This document shows positions 17,162 through 25,648 of a stretch of DNA of 64,000 bases, in pieces. The notes below the pieces were generated by a model that had not been told where the DNA came from, searched no databases, and worked only from the letters and a program-made list of their open reading frames with translations. The first letter of the stretch is position 1. Each line of letters opens with the position of its first letter. The stretch lies in contig JAZSON010000029.1 of the NCBI GenBank assembly GCA_045536965.1, forward strand, positions 113,809 through 177,808. The letters run 5' to 3'. The DNA comes from UBA5448 sp045536965. Its GTDB lineage: Bacteria; Bacillota; Clostridia; Oscillospirales; SIG627. A program made the position numbers and the translations under genes.

Positions 17162-18040
17162 ATGCAAATAAAAACAAAAAACAACATCATTGGATGGGTG
17201 GTTTCTTTCATCATATCTATTGGTTGTGTAGGATTTCTTGTTGCAGTTTTATCTTTCCACACCGTCTTTAGCTACGATTATGCTTTGCGCGGAGCCGAAA
17301 AGGTTTCTTATATCGAGGGAACACGGGATGAGATACAAAAGCAATTTTTAATGCTTGCAATGCCATCGGACGATCCGGAGGAAGCCAATATTCCCGTTGA
17401 TGTCATGGAGGATTTCTTTGCGAAATTTGATATGATTCCTGACATTGAAAACGCCATTGCCCAAGCATACGGAAAGGGAGAATTTTCAACCGAACGAATG
17501 GAAAAAGCTATGGCAGAGCATTTGATTGCTTATGCCGAAAGAATCCAAGTAGAGCATCTGGATGAAGTTAAAGAGAGTATGGGAGAGACAACCGCGCTCT
17601 TTGCTGAAGAATATACTGCCGTTTGTAACAATGCGTTGCTTGAATATTTTGGTTTTTACCGCGCGGGTATTTTGCAGTTTTTGATTATTGCGGCCGTTTT
17701 TTGCGGGGCGATCTTTATATTTGGGTGTGGCTTTTTGTGGTGGCTTTTTTGGAAAGAGCGGCGCAATACATTTTTCTATATGATGTATAACGCGATTTTT
17801 CCCAGTGCACTGATTCTTTTGCCTTTGGGAATTTATTTGGGGATGTCCGATTTTCTCTATCGGTTGTCCATCAATCCAAAGTATGTGCGTGATTTTATCG
17901 CCTTTATTGGCAGTGGTCTGTTTATGGATATTTTATATACCGGCGTTGTTTTATTGGTTTTATCGGTTGCTTGTTTTTGTGTTTATCGCTTTTGGAAATT
18001 TGGCGTTAATTCACAAAACAAAAGTGTGAATAATGTTTAA
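17162..18040 (+). CDS. Membrane protein of unknown function next to the sortase
   Basis: 292 aa, not recognised. One membrane segment at residues 10-32, an external or soluble helical domain of about 130 residues rich in Glu and Ala, then three membrane segments (about 169-197, 206-226 and 247-276) and a short basic tail. CGGAGG precedes the ATG and the gene begins 43 bases after the sortase, so they are probably co-transcribed and it may act in the same surface process. No catalytic motif is visible. Confidence 0.8.
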   Translation: MQIKTKNNIIGWVVSFIISIGCVGFLVAVLSFHTVFSYDYALRGAEKVSYIEGTRDEIQKQFLMLAMPSDDPEEANIPVDVMEDFFAKFDMIPDIENAIAQAYGKGEFSTERMEKAMAEHLIAYAERIQVEHLDEVKESMGETTALFAEEYTAVCNNALLEYFGFYRAGILQFLIIAAVFCGAIFIFGCGFLWWLFWKERRNTFFYMMYNAIFPSALILLPLGIYLGMSDFLYRLSINPKYVRDFIAFIGSGLFMDILYTGVVLLVLSVACFCVYRFWKFGVNSQNKSVNNV

Positions 18041-18057
18041 AATTCACGGTATTTTGG

Positions 18058-18086
18058 TTGACTTTGACTTTTTTGTATGGTATACT
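18058..18086 (+). promoter_or_regulatory. Promoter for the aminotransferase gene
   Basis: TTGACT (18058-18063), 17 bases, TATACT (18081-18086), 45 bases before the start codon. Confidence 0.82.
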
Positions 18087-18131
18087 TTAGGCGTATAACC
18101 CGTATCTAACGGGATATTGAGGAGGATAAAT

Positions 18132-19400
18132 ATGTCACAGAATGCTTTGTCCGCTTTGGCGATAAATGGCGGCGAAAAAACCATTACTAAACCGTTTCCC
18201 CCGCGTGGACATTTTGGACAAGAAGAAAAAGATGCTTGCAACCGTGTTATCGATAAGGCGATTGCTGCAGGCGTTGCCCCCGGTTACGGCGGCGTAGAAG
18301 AAGATTCTCTTTGCGCTGAATTTGCTCAAATGCTCGGTGGTGGCTATGCAGACGCTGTTAACGGCGGTACCACTGCTGTTTATGTTGCCCTCCGCGCGAT
18401 TGATATTCAACCCTTTACCGAAGTAATTGTCGGTCCTATCACCGATCCCGGCGGAATCATGCCCATCACCATGATGAACTGTATTCCGATTATTGCTGAC
18501 TCTAAGCCCAATTCCTTTAACATCAGCCTTGACAGCATCAAGGAACGTGTCACTCCTTGGACATCTGCTATCGTTGTTCCGCACATTTCCGGCGAACCTG
18601 CCGATATTGAAGCCATTGTTGAATTTGCGCATAGCCGCGGCATTAAAGTTGTAGAAGACTGTGCTCAGGCACATGGTGCTACCATTAATGGTAAGATGGT
18701 CGGTACCTTTGGTGATTGCGCCGCTTTCTCTATGATGTTTGGTAAGCATACCTGTGCAGGTGGTCAGGGCGGTCTTGTATTCACCAAAGATTACAATACC
18801 TACCTCCGCGCACGTCATGCTTCTGACCGTGGCAAACCTTTTGGTGTGCCCGGTGCCAACGGTAACGTTGTGGCTTCCTTAAACTATAACATGGATGAAA
18901 TGCATGCTGCCATTTGCCGTGTTCAGATTCAGAAGATGGAATCCATTGCTGCACGCAGAAACCACTATGTCAATTCGATCCGTGAGAAAATTTCCGAAGT
19001 GAAGGCTCTTCGTTTTGCGCCCGTTCCCGATGGTTCGCGTCCTTCCTATTGGTTTGTTTGCACATTCTTTGATGAATCCACCGTTACCTGCGACAAAAAT
19101 ACTTTCATTGCTGCTTTGAAAGCTGAAGGTTTGAACGCGGTCGGTGCATACGTTGCAAATCCCTATACCTATCAGTGGTATACTCGTCGCAAAGTATTTG
19201 GTGACAGTGGTTATCCTTGGGCCGCTCCCGAATATAAGGGCGATAAGAACAAGTTCTACACCATGGATGACCTTCCCAACTGCGCAGAAAGCATGAAAAA
19301 CATTCTGCGTCTCGAAGCTTCTGAAGCTTGGGATACTCCCGAATATATCGATTTGGTTTCTAAGGCCATCCTCAAAGTTTGGAACGCTTACAAGAAATAA
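18132..19400 (+). CDS. DegT/DnrJ/EryC1/StrS-family PLP aminotransferase
   Basis: Probable sugar or cyclitol aminotransferase. 422 aa. VVEDCAQAHGATING supplies the PLP-binding Asp, and the stretch SMMFGKHTCAGGQGG holds the Schiff-base Lys at the family position. N-terminal NGGTTAVYVALRA is the phosphate-binding turn. ATG 18132 is chosen for the GAGGAGGAT site; an earlier in-frame ATG at 18117 has none. It has its own promoter and terminator, so it is a single-gene unit. The substrate is not evident; amino-sugar synthesis for surface glycans is likely from family and neighbours. Confidence 0.9.
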   Translation: MSQNALSALAINGGEKTITKPFPPRGHFGQEEKDACNRVIDKAIAAGVAPGYGGVEEDSLCAEFAQMLGGGYADAVNGGTTAVYVALRAIDIQPFTEVIVGPITDPGGIMPITMMNCIPIIADSKPNSFNISLDSIKERVTPWTSAIVVPHISGEPADIEAIVEFAHSRGIKVVEDCAQAHGATINGKMVGTFGDCAAFSMMFGKHTCAGGQGGLVFTKDYNTYLRARHASDRGKPFGVPGANGNVVASLNYNMDEMHAAICRVQIQKMESIAARRNHYVNSIREKISEVKALRFAPVPDGSRPSYWFVCTFFDESTVTCDKNTFIAALKAEGLNAVGAYVANPYTYQWYTRRKVFGDSGYPWAAPEYKGDKNKFYTMDDLPNCAESMKNILRLEASEAWDTPEYIDLVSKAILKVWNAYKK

Positions 19401-19409
19401 TGTTTTTTT

Positions 19410-19444
19410 GAAAACGGGCTGTTCTTTCAGCCCGTTTTCTTTGG
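19410..19444 (+). terminator. Intrinsic terminator after the aminotransferase gene
   Basis: AAAACGGGCTG / CAGCCCGTTTT hairpin followed by CTTT, ending seven bases before the U32 gene start. Confidence 0.85.
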
Positions 19445-19450
19445 AGAAAT

Positions 19451-21127
19451 ATGAAGAAACCCGAATTGCTTTCCCCCTGCGGATCGCCTGAAGCCCTGCA
19501 AGCTGCGGTTCGCGCGGGTGCAGATGCCGTTTATTTGGGCGGCCCTGCATTTCACGCCCGTATGAATGCAAAAAATTTCACTATGCAGGAGATTGAAAAA
19601 GCAGTGGATTTTTGCCATGATGCAGGTGTATCCGTGTATATTACTTTAAACACACTGCTTTCCGATCGAGAGATTTTACCCGCCTTGCGCTATGTCGAGT
19701 CATTGTATATGAGTGGTGTAGATGGCTTGATTACCGCAGATCTGGGGCTTTCTACTGCCATACATCGGTATTTTCCCGATCTTCCGCTTCACGCCAGCAC
19801 CCAAGCCTGCGCCCATAACGGTGATGCGGGTGTAGCCTTTGAACGCTTGGGATTTACCCGCATGGTTGCCGCAAGAGAGTTGACAAAAGAAAATATCATT
19901 TCAATGGTCAAAATCTCGCCCATTGAAATTGAAATTTTTGTACATGGCGCGATGTGTGTCTGTCATTCGGGGCAATGTCTGATGAGTTCTGTGATCGGTG
20001 GCCGAAGCGGTAATCGAGGACTGTGTGCCCAGCCATGCCGCTTGCCGTATAATGGTGCTTACCCTTTAAGCTTGAAAGATATGTGTCTTGCGCAGCACAT
20101 GAAAGAAATACTCGATATCGGTGTTGCTTCTTTAAAGATTGAGGGGAGAATGAAACCTCCTGCATATGTACAAGGGGTTACAGCGATTTACAGAAAATTG
20201 ATTGATGAACGCCGTGATGCGACCAATGAGGAGATGCAATATTTGGCATCGCTCTTTTCTCGCAGCGGATTTACCGATGGTTATTTTGCCGGCAAAAAGA
20301 CTTCTGCAATGCTTGGAATTCGTCGGGAAGAAGACAAAAATCAAGTGATTTTAACCCGAAAAACCCAAAAAATCACCCCTAAATTACCCATAAAAACCCC
20401 TAAAAGGAAGTCTTGTTTACCCGAAAATCCCACCTTAAATAGGCCTGCAACCAAAGAACGGTTTATAAAAAGCGCGCGATATCTTTCACCTGCGCAAATG
20501 ATGGATTGTGACGATTTTGACATTCGCTATCTGCCGCTTGAAGTGTTTCAATCTCCTGCTAACGCTTTTATTATGCCATATCCCGTGCTCGATAGCGAAA
20601 AAGAGAAGGTATATTCCATGGTGGAAAAGGCGATTGATGACGGTGCAAAGCACATATTGGTTACTCATATTTCGCAAATCGATGATTTGAGAAAATATCC
20701 TTGCAGTTTACATGGAGATTATCGTTTGAATATTACCAATGCAGGTGGAGCGGCTGTTTATTCCGCGTTGGAAGATGTGATATTGTCACCCGAGTTGACA
20801 TTGCCGCAGATTCGAGATTTGCATTTTGCAAAATCCACCATTGTTTACGGAAGACTTCCCTTGATGACGCTGGAAAAAGTGGTTGGAGCTGCATCGTTGA
20901 CCGATCGGCGCGATGTGACATTTCCCATTGTTTCTTCTTTTGGCCGCGATCTTCTTTTAAACAGTGTTCCGATATATATGCTGGATAAAAAAGCAAATCT
21001 GAAAAAAGTGGGTGGGGGGATTCATTTCATGTTTACAACCGAAACCCCTCAGCAGATTAGGGATATAATGCAGGCATTTCGTGAAGGATTGCCGCCCAAA
21101 GGCGATGTGAAACGTATTAAAGAATGA
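19451..21127 (+). CDS. Peptidase U32 family protein (RNA hydroxylation type)
   Basis: 558 aa. The N-terminal TIM-barrel half begins KPELLSPCGSPEALQAAVRA; the Cys-rich signature follows as FVHGAMCVCHSGQCLMSS and GNRGLCAQPCRLPY. Characterised relatives (RlhA, TrhP) hydroxylate rRNA or tRNA with prephenate, so a nucleic-acid role is more likely than proteolysis. The C-terminal part (from about residue 300) is less conserved. GGAGAAAT precedes the ATG. It stands alone between two terminators. Confidence 0.9.
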   Translation: MKKPELLSPCGSPEALQAAVRAGADAVYLGGPAFHARMNAKNFTMQEIEKAVDFCHDAGVSVYITLNTLLSDREILPALRYVESLYMSGVDGLITADLGLSTAIHRYFPDLPLHASTQACAHNGDAGVAFERLGFTRMVAARELTKENIISMVKISPIEIEIFVHGAMCVCHSGQCLMSSVIGGRSGNRGLCAQPCRLPYNGAYPLSLKDMCLAQHMKEILDIGVASLKIEGRMKPPAYVQGVTAIYRKLIDERRDATNEEMQYLASLFSRSGFTDGYFAGKKTSAMLGIRREEDKNQVILTRKTQKITPKLPIKTPKRKSCLPENPTLNRPATKERFIKSARYLSPAQMMDCDDFDIRYLPLEVFQSPANAFIMPYPVLDSEKEKVYSMVEKAIDDGAKHILVTHISQIDDLRKYPCSLHGDYRLNITNAGGAAVYSALEDVILSPELTLPQIRDLHFAKSTIVYGRLPLMTLEKVVGAASLTDRRDVTFPIVSSFGRDLLLNSVPIYMLDKKANLKKVGGGIHFMFTTETPQQIRDIMQAFREGLPPKGDVKRIKE

Positions 21128-21129
21128 AG

Positions 21130-21164
21130 AAAAACGGAAAGCATTTGTATGCTTTCCGTTTTTG
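21130..21164. terminator. Bidirectional terminator between U32 and DUF4838 genes
   Basis: AAAAACGGAAAGCAT / ATGCTTTCCGTTTTT perfect stem with a four-base loop; the T-runs serve both convergent genes. Confidence 0.9.
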
Positions 21165-21188
21165 TGTATACATGAAATAGAATCAATA

Positions 21189-23144
21189 TCAGATTTCCAG
21201 AAGGTTCGAGATGGTTTGGCGATCGCTGTTAAATTTAAAGGTTCCTCTAAAGAATCTAAACCACATATAATGGTCGAAGCAGGTTTGGATTTCAGCTTCA
21301 TATTTTCCGAAATTGTAATAAAGCTCTGCGGCGAAATTCGCACCCTTTTCCAGATCGCCCACTGCCAATCGTTCGATGGCGCGGGAAGCACCGAGGACGT
21401 ATTCGGTGTGGTATTTCAAAAGACGCCATGATACCGTGGAGGCGCGCATTCTCTGACACTTGTTTTTTTCGATCACGGGTAAAAATGCGTTGACAACATC
21501 GGGAACTTGCGCGGCGGTGCGGGATACCTCCGGATTATAATAAGGTCCTTTTTCGGCATCGGCGCTCATTTGCATTTCAAGATAAGGCTGAGGAATCAGC
21601 TTTTCGATCTGTTTTAAGTAATCGAGTACCACTTTCCAACTTTCTCCGAATGCATGGGAGAAATAATCCTCGACCAGACTGTCATAAGATGCGTTGACGT
21701 CAAAGAGAGTTTCGGCATATACGAAGAAGGGAAAACCTGTGGGGAAAAAGCTGCGCTGCGAACCATCTTCAATGATGCCTAACAAACCGTGCTTTTTGAG
21801 GTTTTTGATGTCATTGTGGACAAGTTTGGCCAGCGTCAGACCGCTGTAATCATAGGTCTGGTGGCGGTAGAAGTGATATTCGTAGCAGAAGCAGTCGCCC
21901 GAAAAAGTTTCTTTCCATTTTTGCAGATAGCCAAGCGATTCGCCCATGCCTTTGGGGAATTGGCAATGATTACGGTTGTAGGGGGTAACGAGGTCGGGTC
22001 GGGCGTCTTGGCCGTAATCCTGTGTGTAGAGACGGGAACCGGGCGCGAAAAGCATGGAAAAACGCTTGGGATTATTAAGTCTTTCCACAATGGGAGGCCA
22101 GAAGGTATCGTTGTAGACAATAAAAACGAGGTGGGTGTCGAGATTGCGTTTTTCAAGTTCTGCATCAATCTCATTTAGGAGGATCATATACCAATCGGAG
22201 GTATCTTTCTTTTGACATTCGGGACATTCGCAATGGACATTTCTACCGTCGGACAGCCAAACATGGAGAAAATCAACGTTGTTTTGCTTTTCGGCGTATT
22301 CCGCAACGGCATCAACAAGGATTTTTCTCGTTTCGGGGTTTGACATACATACATTGGTCTGGATAGGGGAGTTGTATGCAAGAACTCGTTTGCCATTGAG
22401 CATGGCGAAATGACGGGAAATTTCTTCGGGATAATCGGTAGTGTCTTTGTGGCGGGTTTTGCTGTCGACGCCGTATGGGTCGGAAGTCCATCCATGTCCC
22501 ATGTCGTGGAGCAAGAGACCGCGTTTGGCAATTTCTACCTCGCATTGGCGCTTCCATTGGAGTACGGTATCTTCATGCAGATACTCGGGCTCGCGATGGA
22601 GATTTTCAAGGTGTTCATAGTACCAACTATAATAAATATAGGGATTGTCGAATTCAAGCATAAAGGTATTGAGACCGATCTTTGGAGTGAAATCAATCGC
22701 ATCGATCATGCTTTGCTGGAATTCTGCTCCCTCGTTGCATTGACCACGATAACGATGATCGGCCATTTTGTGATATTTCACAGGGGAGATTGGTTTCATG
22801 GGGATATATTCACCGTCGACACCAGGGAAGAGGAATCGACAGCCGTTTTCTCGTAAAAAGCGATAGACAGACAGGAGGACGCTGCGGGTATTACTACCGC
22901 CGATGATGCCTCCGTTTTCATCTGTATCGATGTGGAGAATATCGTCGAGTCGAGGATCGTCTGCTTCGCTTGCATCTAAACCGAAGCTTTGCAGTGTTCC
23001 CAATCGAAAGCCATCTTTTGCGTTGGGGTCAAGAGAAATTTTGATTTCACCTGCACGCGGCATCATCATGCGTAAATATTTTTTAAGTTCTTCAGCGGCA
23101 AAATCAATAACCGGATCGGAAATTACTTTATAAATATGAAACAT
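21189..23144 (-). CDS. DUF4838 domain protein (glycoside-hydrolase-like)
   Basis: 651 aa, apparently cytoplasmic, with no signal peptide. The N-terminal domain (YKVISDPVIDFAAEELKKYL to GGSNTRSVLLSVYRFLRENG) resembles the GH20/GH67-type N-terminal domain; the central part is a TIM-barrel-like region with YYSWYYEHLENLHREPEYLH, LHVWLSDGRNVHCECPECQ and IIEDGSQRSFFPTGFPFFVY, typical of DUF4838. Catalytic residues are not established. ATG 23144 follows GAGGTG by 5 bases; an upstream ATG at 23177 lacks a site. Role in glycan breakdown is inferred from fold. Confidence 0.82.
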   Translation of the reverse strand: MFHIYKVISDPVIDFAAEELKKYLRMMMPRAGEIKISLDPNAKDGFRLGTLQSFGLDASEADDPRLDDILHIDTDENGGIIGGSNTRSVLLSVYRFLRENGCRFLFPGVDGEYIPMKPISPVKYHKMADHRYRGQCNEGAEFQQSMIDAIDFTPKIGLNTFMLEFDNPYIYYSWYYEHLENLHREPEYLHEDTVLQWKRQCEVEIAKRGLLLHDMGHGWTSDPYGVDSKTRHKDTTDYPEEISRHFAMLNGKRVLAYNSPIQTNVCMSNPETRKILVDAVAEYAEKQNNVDFLHVWLSDGRNVHCECPECQKKDTSDWYMILLNEIDAELEKRNLDTHLVFIVYNDTFWPPIVERLNNPKRFSMLFAPGSRLYTQDYGQDARPDLVTPYNRNHCQFPKGMGESLGYLQKWKETFSGDCFCYEYHFYRHQTYDYSGLTLAKLVHNDIKNLKKHGLLGIIEDGSQRSFFPTGFPFFVYAETLFDVNASYDSLVEDYFSHAFGESWKVVLDYLKQIEKLIPQPYLEMQMSADAEKGPYYNPEVSRTAAQVPDVVNAFLPVIEKNKCQRMRASTVSWRLLKYHTEYVLGASRAIERLAVGDLEKGANFAAELYYNFGKYEAEIQTCFDHYMWFRFFRGTFKFNSDRQTISNLLEI

Positions 23145-23179
23145 TTGTACACCTCGTCTCTTGGGCTTTGTTTGCATTT

Positions 23180-23208
23180 ATTCTATTGGATTTATCCATA
23201 AATGTCAA
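23180..23208 (-). promoter_or_regulatory. Promoter for the DUF4838 gene
   Basis: Minus strand: TTGACA (23208-23203), 17 bases, TAGAAT (23185-23180). Confidence 0.75.
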
Positions 23209-23245
23209 CCGATATTAAAAAAAATCATACTAAAAAACATAGTTT

Positions 23246-23287
23246 TGTGACTAAGTCACAGTAATGGATTTGGGTTTTTTGTATAAT
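23246..23287 (+). promoter_or_regulatory. Rubrerythrin promoter with perfect dyad near -41
   Basis: TATAAT at 23282-23287 has no -35 hexamer at the right distance. Instead a perfect 15-base palindrome, TGTGACTAAGTCACA (23246-23260), is centred about 41 bases before the predicted start near 23294, where class II activators bind. The half-sites TGTGA/TCACA are five bases apart, one less than a standard CRP/FNR site. Confidence 0.6.
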
Positions 23288-23382
23288 ACTATAAGAAAAG
23301 CAAGTTAGCTTGTGCAGTATGCTCGGCAATAAACCGAAGTGTATGAGCAAGTAAATCTTATGAATTGCAGAAAGGGATTGCC

Positions 23383-23916
23383 ATGGAACTGAAAGGATCT
23401 AAAACCGAGAGAAATTTGATGGAAGCTTTTGCAGGTGAATCGCAAGCAAGAAATAAGTACTCTTATTTTGCTTCCGCTGCAAAAAAAGAAGGCTACGAGC
23501 AGATCGCCGCTATTTTTGAAGAAACTGCTCAAAATGAAAAAGAACATGCAAAGCTTTGGTTTAAGGCACTTGGCGAACTTGGCACGACTGCCGAAAATCT
23601 TGCTGCTGCCGCTGCAGGCGAAAACTATGAATGGACCGATATGTACGATCGTTTCGCCAAAGAAGCCGAGGAAGAAGGATTTGTTGCTTTGGCTGCCCAA
23701 TTCCGCGGTGTTGCTAAAATTGAAAAATCCCACGAAGAACGTTACCGCGCTCTCCTTTCCAATGTTGAACTCAACAAAGTGTTTGAAAAGACCGAAGAAA
23801 TTATGTGGGTTTGCCGCAACTGCGGACATCTCGTTATGGGTAAAAAAGCTCCCAAGGTTTGCCCCGTTTGCGCTCATCCTCAGAGCTATTTCGAAATTAA
23901 AGCTGAAAATTATTAA
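23383..23916 (+). CDS. rbr: Rubrerythrin
   Basis: Non-haem di-iron peroxidase that removes hydrogen peroxide in anaerobes. 177 aa. The N-terminal ferritin-like domain has the iron ligands in FAGESQARNKY (Glu19), QNEKEHAK (Glu52, His55), AEEEGF and EKSHEERY; the C-terminal rubredoxin-type centre is WVCRNCGHLV with CPVCAHP. ATG 23383 follows AGAAAGGGA. The leader of about 90 bases can form two small hairpins. Ends with a strong terminator. Confidence 0.97.
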   Translation: MELKGSKTERNLMEAFAGESQARNKYSYFASAAKKEGYEQIAAIFEETAQNEKEHAKLWFKALGELGTTAENLAAAAAGENYEWTDMYDRFAKEAEEEGFVALAAQFRGVAKIEKSHEERYRALLSNVELNKVFEKTEEIMWVCRNCGHLVMGKKAPKVCPVCAHPQSYFEIKAENY

Positions 23917-23933
23917 GAATTTGTTCTTCTTTG

Positions 23934-23968
23934 CGCCTCCTGTTTTTACAGGAGGCGTTTTTCTTTTT
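23934..23968 (+). terminator. Intrinsic terminator after rubrerythrin
   Basis: CGCCTCCTGT / ACAGGAGGCG with a TTTT loop, followed by TTTTTCTTTTT. Confidence 0.95.
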
Positions 23969-24031
23969 GGTATATTTTTCCTCATTTGATTATATATTGA
24001 CCAAGAAGAAGCAAGGAAAGGCGGAAATTGG

Positions 24032-24730
24032 GTGAGACGGAATATTTGCGTTTGTTTGGTGTGTTCGTTTTTAGTTGCGATCTTTGTTTTAGGCGGTTTG
24101 GTTGTTAATGGACAAGGATTGGGACGTGCTTATGTGTTTTATTTTACCAATCTCGGCATCGGTGGCGGAGAAAGTATTTATAATGATTTGCTTGCCATGG
24201 GATATACCGCCGAAATTGATGATGACCGCGATGCGGAGGAAATTGTTGGTGTGATGGGAAACGCGGCGGTATTTGTCTATATTGGTCATGGCACTCCCGG
24301 TGTACTTGAGTGCGCGGGAGACACCCGAATCAGTGCGCTGGAAGCAAATCGAGGGGATCAATATGTTTCGCTGGAAGAAGCGTATGCCGATACTGCAAGA
24401 AGGCTCAGTGGAGTGCGATTGGTCTATTATGGAAGTTGTTATTCCAATACATATAGTCCTGAATTTGGTCGTCTGACGACCTATACGGCCGAAAATTTAT
24501 CGGCAGGCGCGGTGGTGGGTTTTGATAATTCGGTCAGCGATCGTGTAACCACCCGTTTTGAGGAGATGTTTTTTAAGTTTTTAAGAGAGGGGTATAACAT
24601 ATTAACGGCTCTCAATTTGGCAAAGGCTGATGCGCAAGCAAGTTTTCCTTCGACTTTTGAAACCTCCAATGTCGGCAGCGGGGCAGTTTTTGGAGACGGA
24701 AATATTGTGATTGATTCGTTGGATTCTTGA
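24032..24730 (+). CDS. Secreted clan-CD cysteine-peptidase-like protein
   Basis: 232 aa. GTG start behind AAGGAAAGGCGG; a signal peptide or anchor occupies residues 5-26. The rest resembles a caspase/gingipain-type fold: a hydrophobic strand ending in His-Gly (FVYIGHGTPG, His86) and a later strand ending in Cys (VRLVYYGSCYSN, Cys136), the dyad spacing and context of clan CD. LSAGAVVGFDNSV and the helix GYNILTALNLAKADAQ follow. No substrate-binding or binding-partner domain is seen. The next gene starts 20 bases later. Peptidase activity is an inference from two motifs. Confidence 0.65.
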   Translation: MRRNICVCLVCSFLVAIFVLGGLVVNGQGLGRAYVFYFTNLGIGGGESIYNDLLAMGYTAEIDDDRDAEEIVGVMGNAAVFVYIGHGTPGVLECAGDTRISALEANRGDQYVSLEEAYADTARRLSGVRLVYYGSCYSNTYSPEFGRLTTYTAENLSAGAVVGFDNSVSDRVTTRFEEMFFKFLREGYNILTALNLAKADAQASFPSTFETSNVGSGAVFGDGNIVIDSLDS

Positions 24731-24750
24731 AAACGGTAGGTGTTGGTGTG

Positions 24751-25578
24751 ATGGAACAAAATCATTTGAAATCAAGGGCATTTATTGTAACTGTGATCAT
24801 TTTGCTGCTCATTGCTGTGGTTTTATTTAGTATGTATATTTTTCGGACACGAGATTTGCAGGCGGCTGTGGGCGTAAAGCGTAGTTTGGATGCAATCGAG
24901 TCGGAAGCAAAATTCGGTCCCCTTACTTATGTATCTACCCGTGAGGAGAGCGGAGCGAGCAATTACACAGATGAGAGATATTCTTACTGGTTTAATAGTG
25001 AAAATCTTCTGATTAGCCGTGTTTTAATCGATTCTCCCGAAAGTGATGAAAAAAATCTGACTGTAAGTGAGGCTTTTTTAATAGCCGTTTCAACAATGGA
25101 ACTTTATTTGGAAGACACTGATTTTCGTGAGTCGGGATGGGAAACAACTATAACGGCTACCGACTCGCCAAGCACGCCATGGCTTTTCACTTTTACATTC
25201 ACTGATCAAGAAGGTGTCATTACAAAGCGAAATAAAGTGGAAATCAATGCTTACGGAGAGAGCGGATTTGTATCGATTTCCGAAGAAGAGCGATCAATTG
25301 AAAAGATTCGCATCAGCGAAGCCGAGGCAGTTGATTTGGCGGTAATTGAGGTAAGCGCTTTGCTTGAAGAACAAGGGTATATTGAGAAGACTCCCGAAAA
25401 TGTGCGACAAAATGCGGTGTTTGACAGTGGGAATAACGTATTATTTGCATATCAAAAAAAGAGTATTTGGTCCATTAGGATCGAAGGGATCGATCTGGAC
25501 GACAAAAAAGGTGCGGCCTACGAGGTACAGATCAATGCCGTCACAGGAGAAACGATACAAGTAGAAGAATGTCGGTAG
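24751..25578 (+). CDS. Membrane-anchored PepSY-like protein
   Basis: 275 aa. N-terminal anchor (AFIVTVIILLLIAVVLFSMYIF, residues about 11-32) and an extracytoplasmic region with repeated helix-strand units; the last one, SIWSIRIEG to YEVQINAVTGETIQVEE, looks like a PepSY domain, often an inhibitor or chaperone for secreted peptidases. ATG 24751 follows GGTAGGTG; alternative TTG/GTG starts lie 8 codons or fewer upstream. It directly follows the clan-CD-like gene, so a peptidase/inhibitor pair is possible, but not shown. Confidence 0.68.
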   Translation: MEQNHLKSRAFIVTVIILLLIAVVLFSMYIFRTRDLQAAVGVKRSLDAIESEAKFGPLTYVSTREESGASNYTDERYSYWFNSENLLISRVLIDSPESDEKNLTVSEAFLIAVSTMELYLEDTDFRESGWETTITATDSPSTPWLFTFTFTDQEGVITKRNKVEINAYGESGFVSISEEERSIEKIRISEAEAVDLAVIEVSALLEEQGYIEKTPENVRQNAVFDSGNNVLFAYQKKSIWSIRIEGIDLDDKKGAAYEVQINAVTGETIQVEECR

Positions 25579-25601
25579 ATGAATTGAATGGGGAATAAAC
25601 A

Positions 25602-25630
25602 AAAAAGGCAGAGTTATCTCTGCCTTTTTG
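25602..25630. terminator. Bidirectional terminator
   Basis: AAAAAGGCAGAG / CTCTGCCTTTTT with TTAT loop, between the convergent PepSY-like and oxidoreductase genes. Confidence 0.9.
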
Positions 25631-25648
25631 CTTATAAACAGGTTGGGT

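Noticed and set aside
23246..23260. Standard CRP/FNR site
   Set aside because: Half-sites TGTGA and TCACA are separated by five bases instead of six; left as an unassigned dyad.
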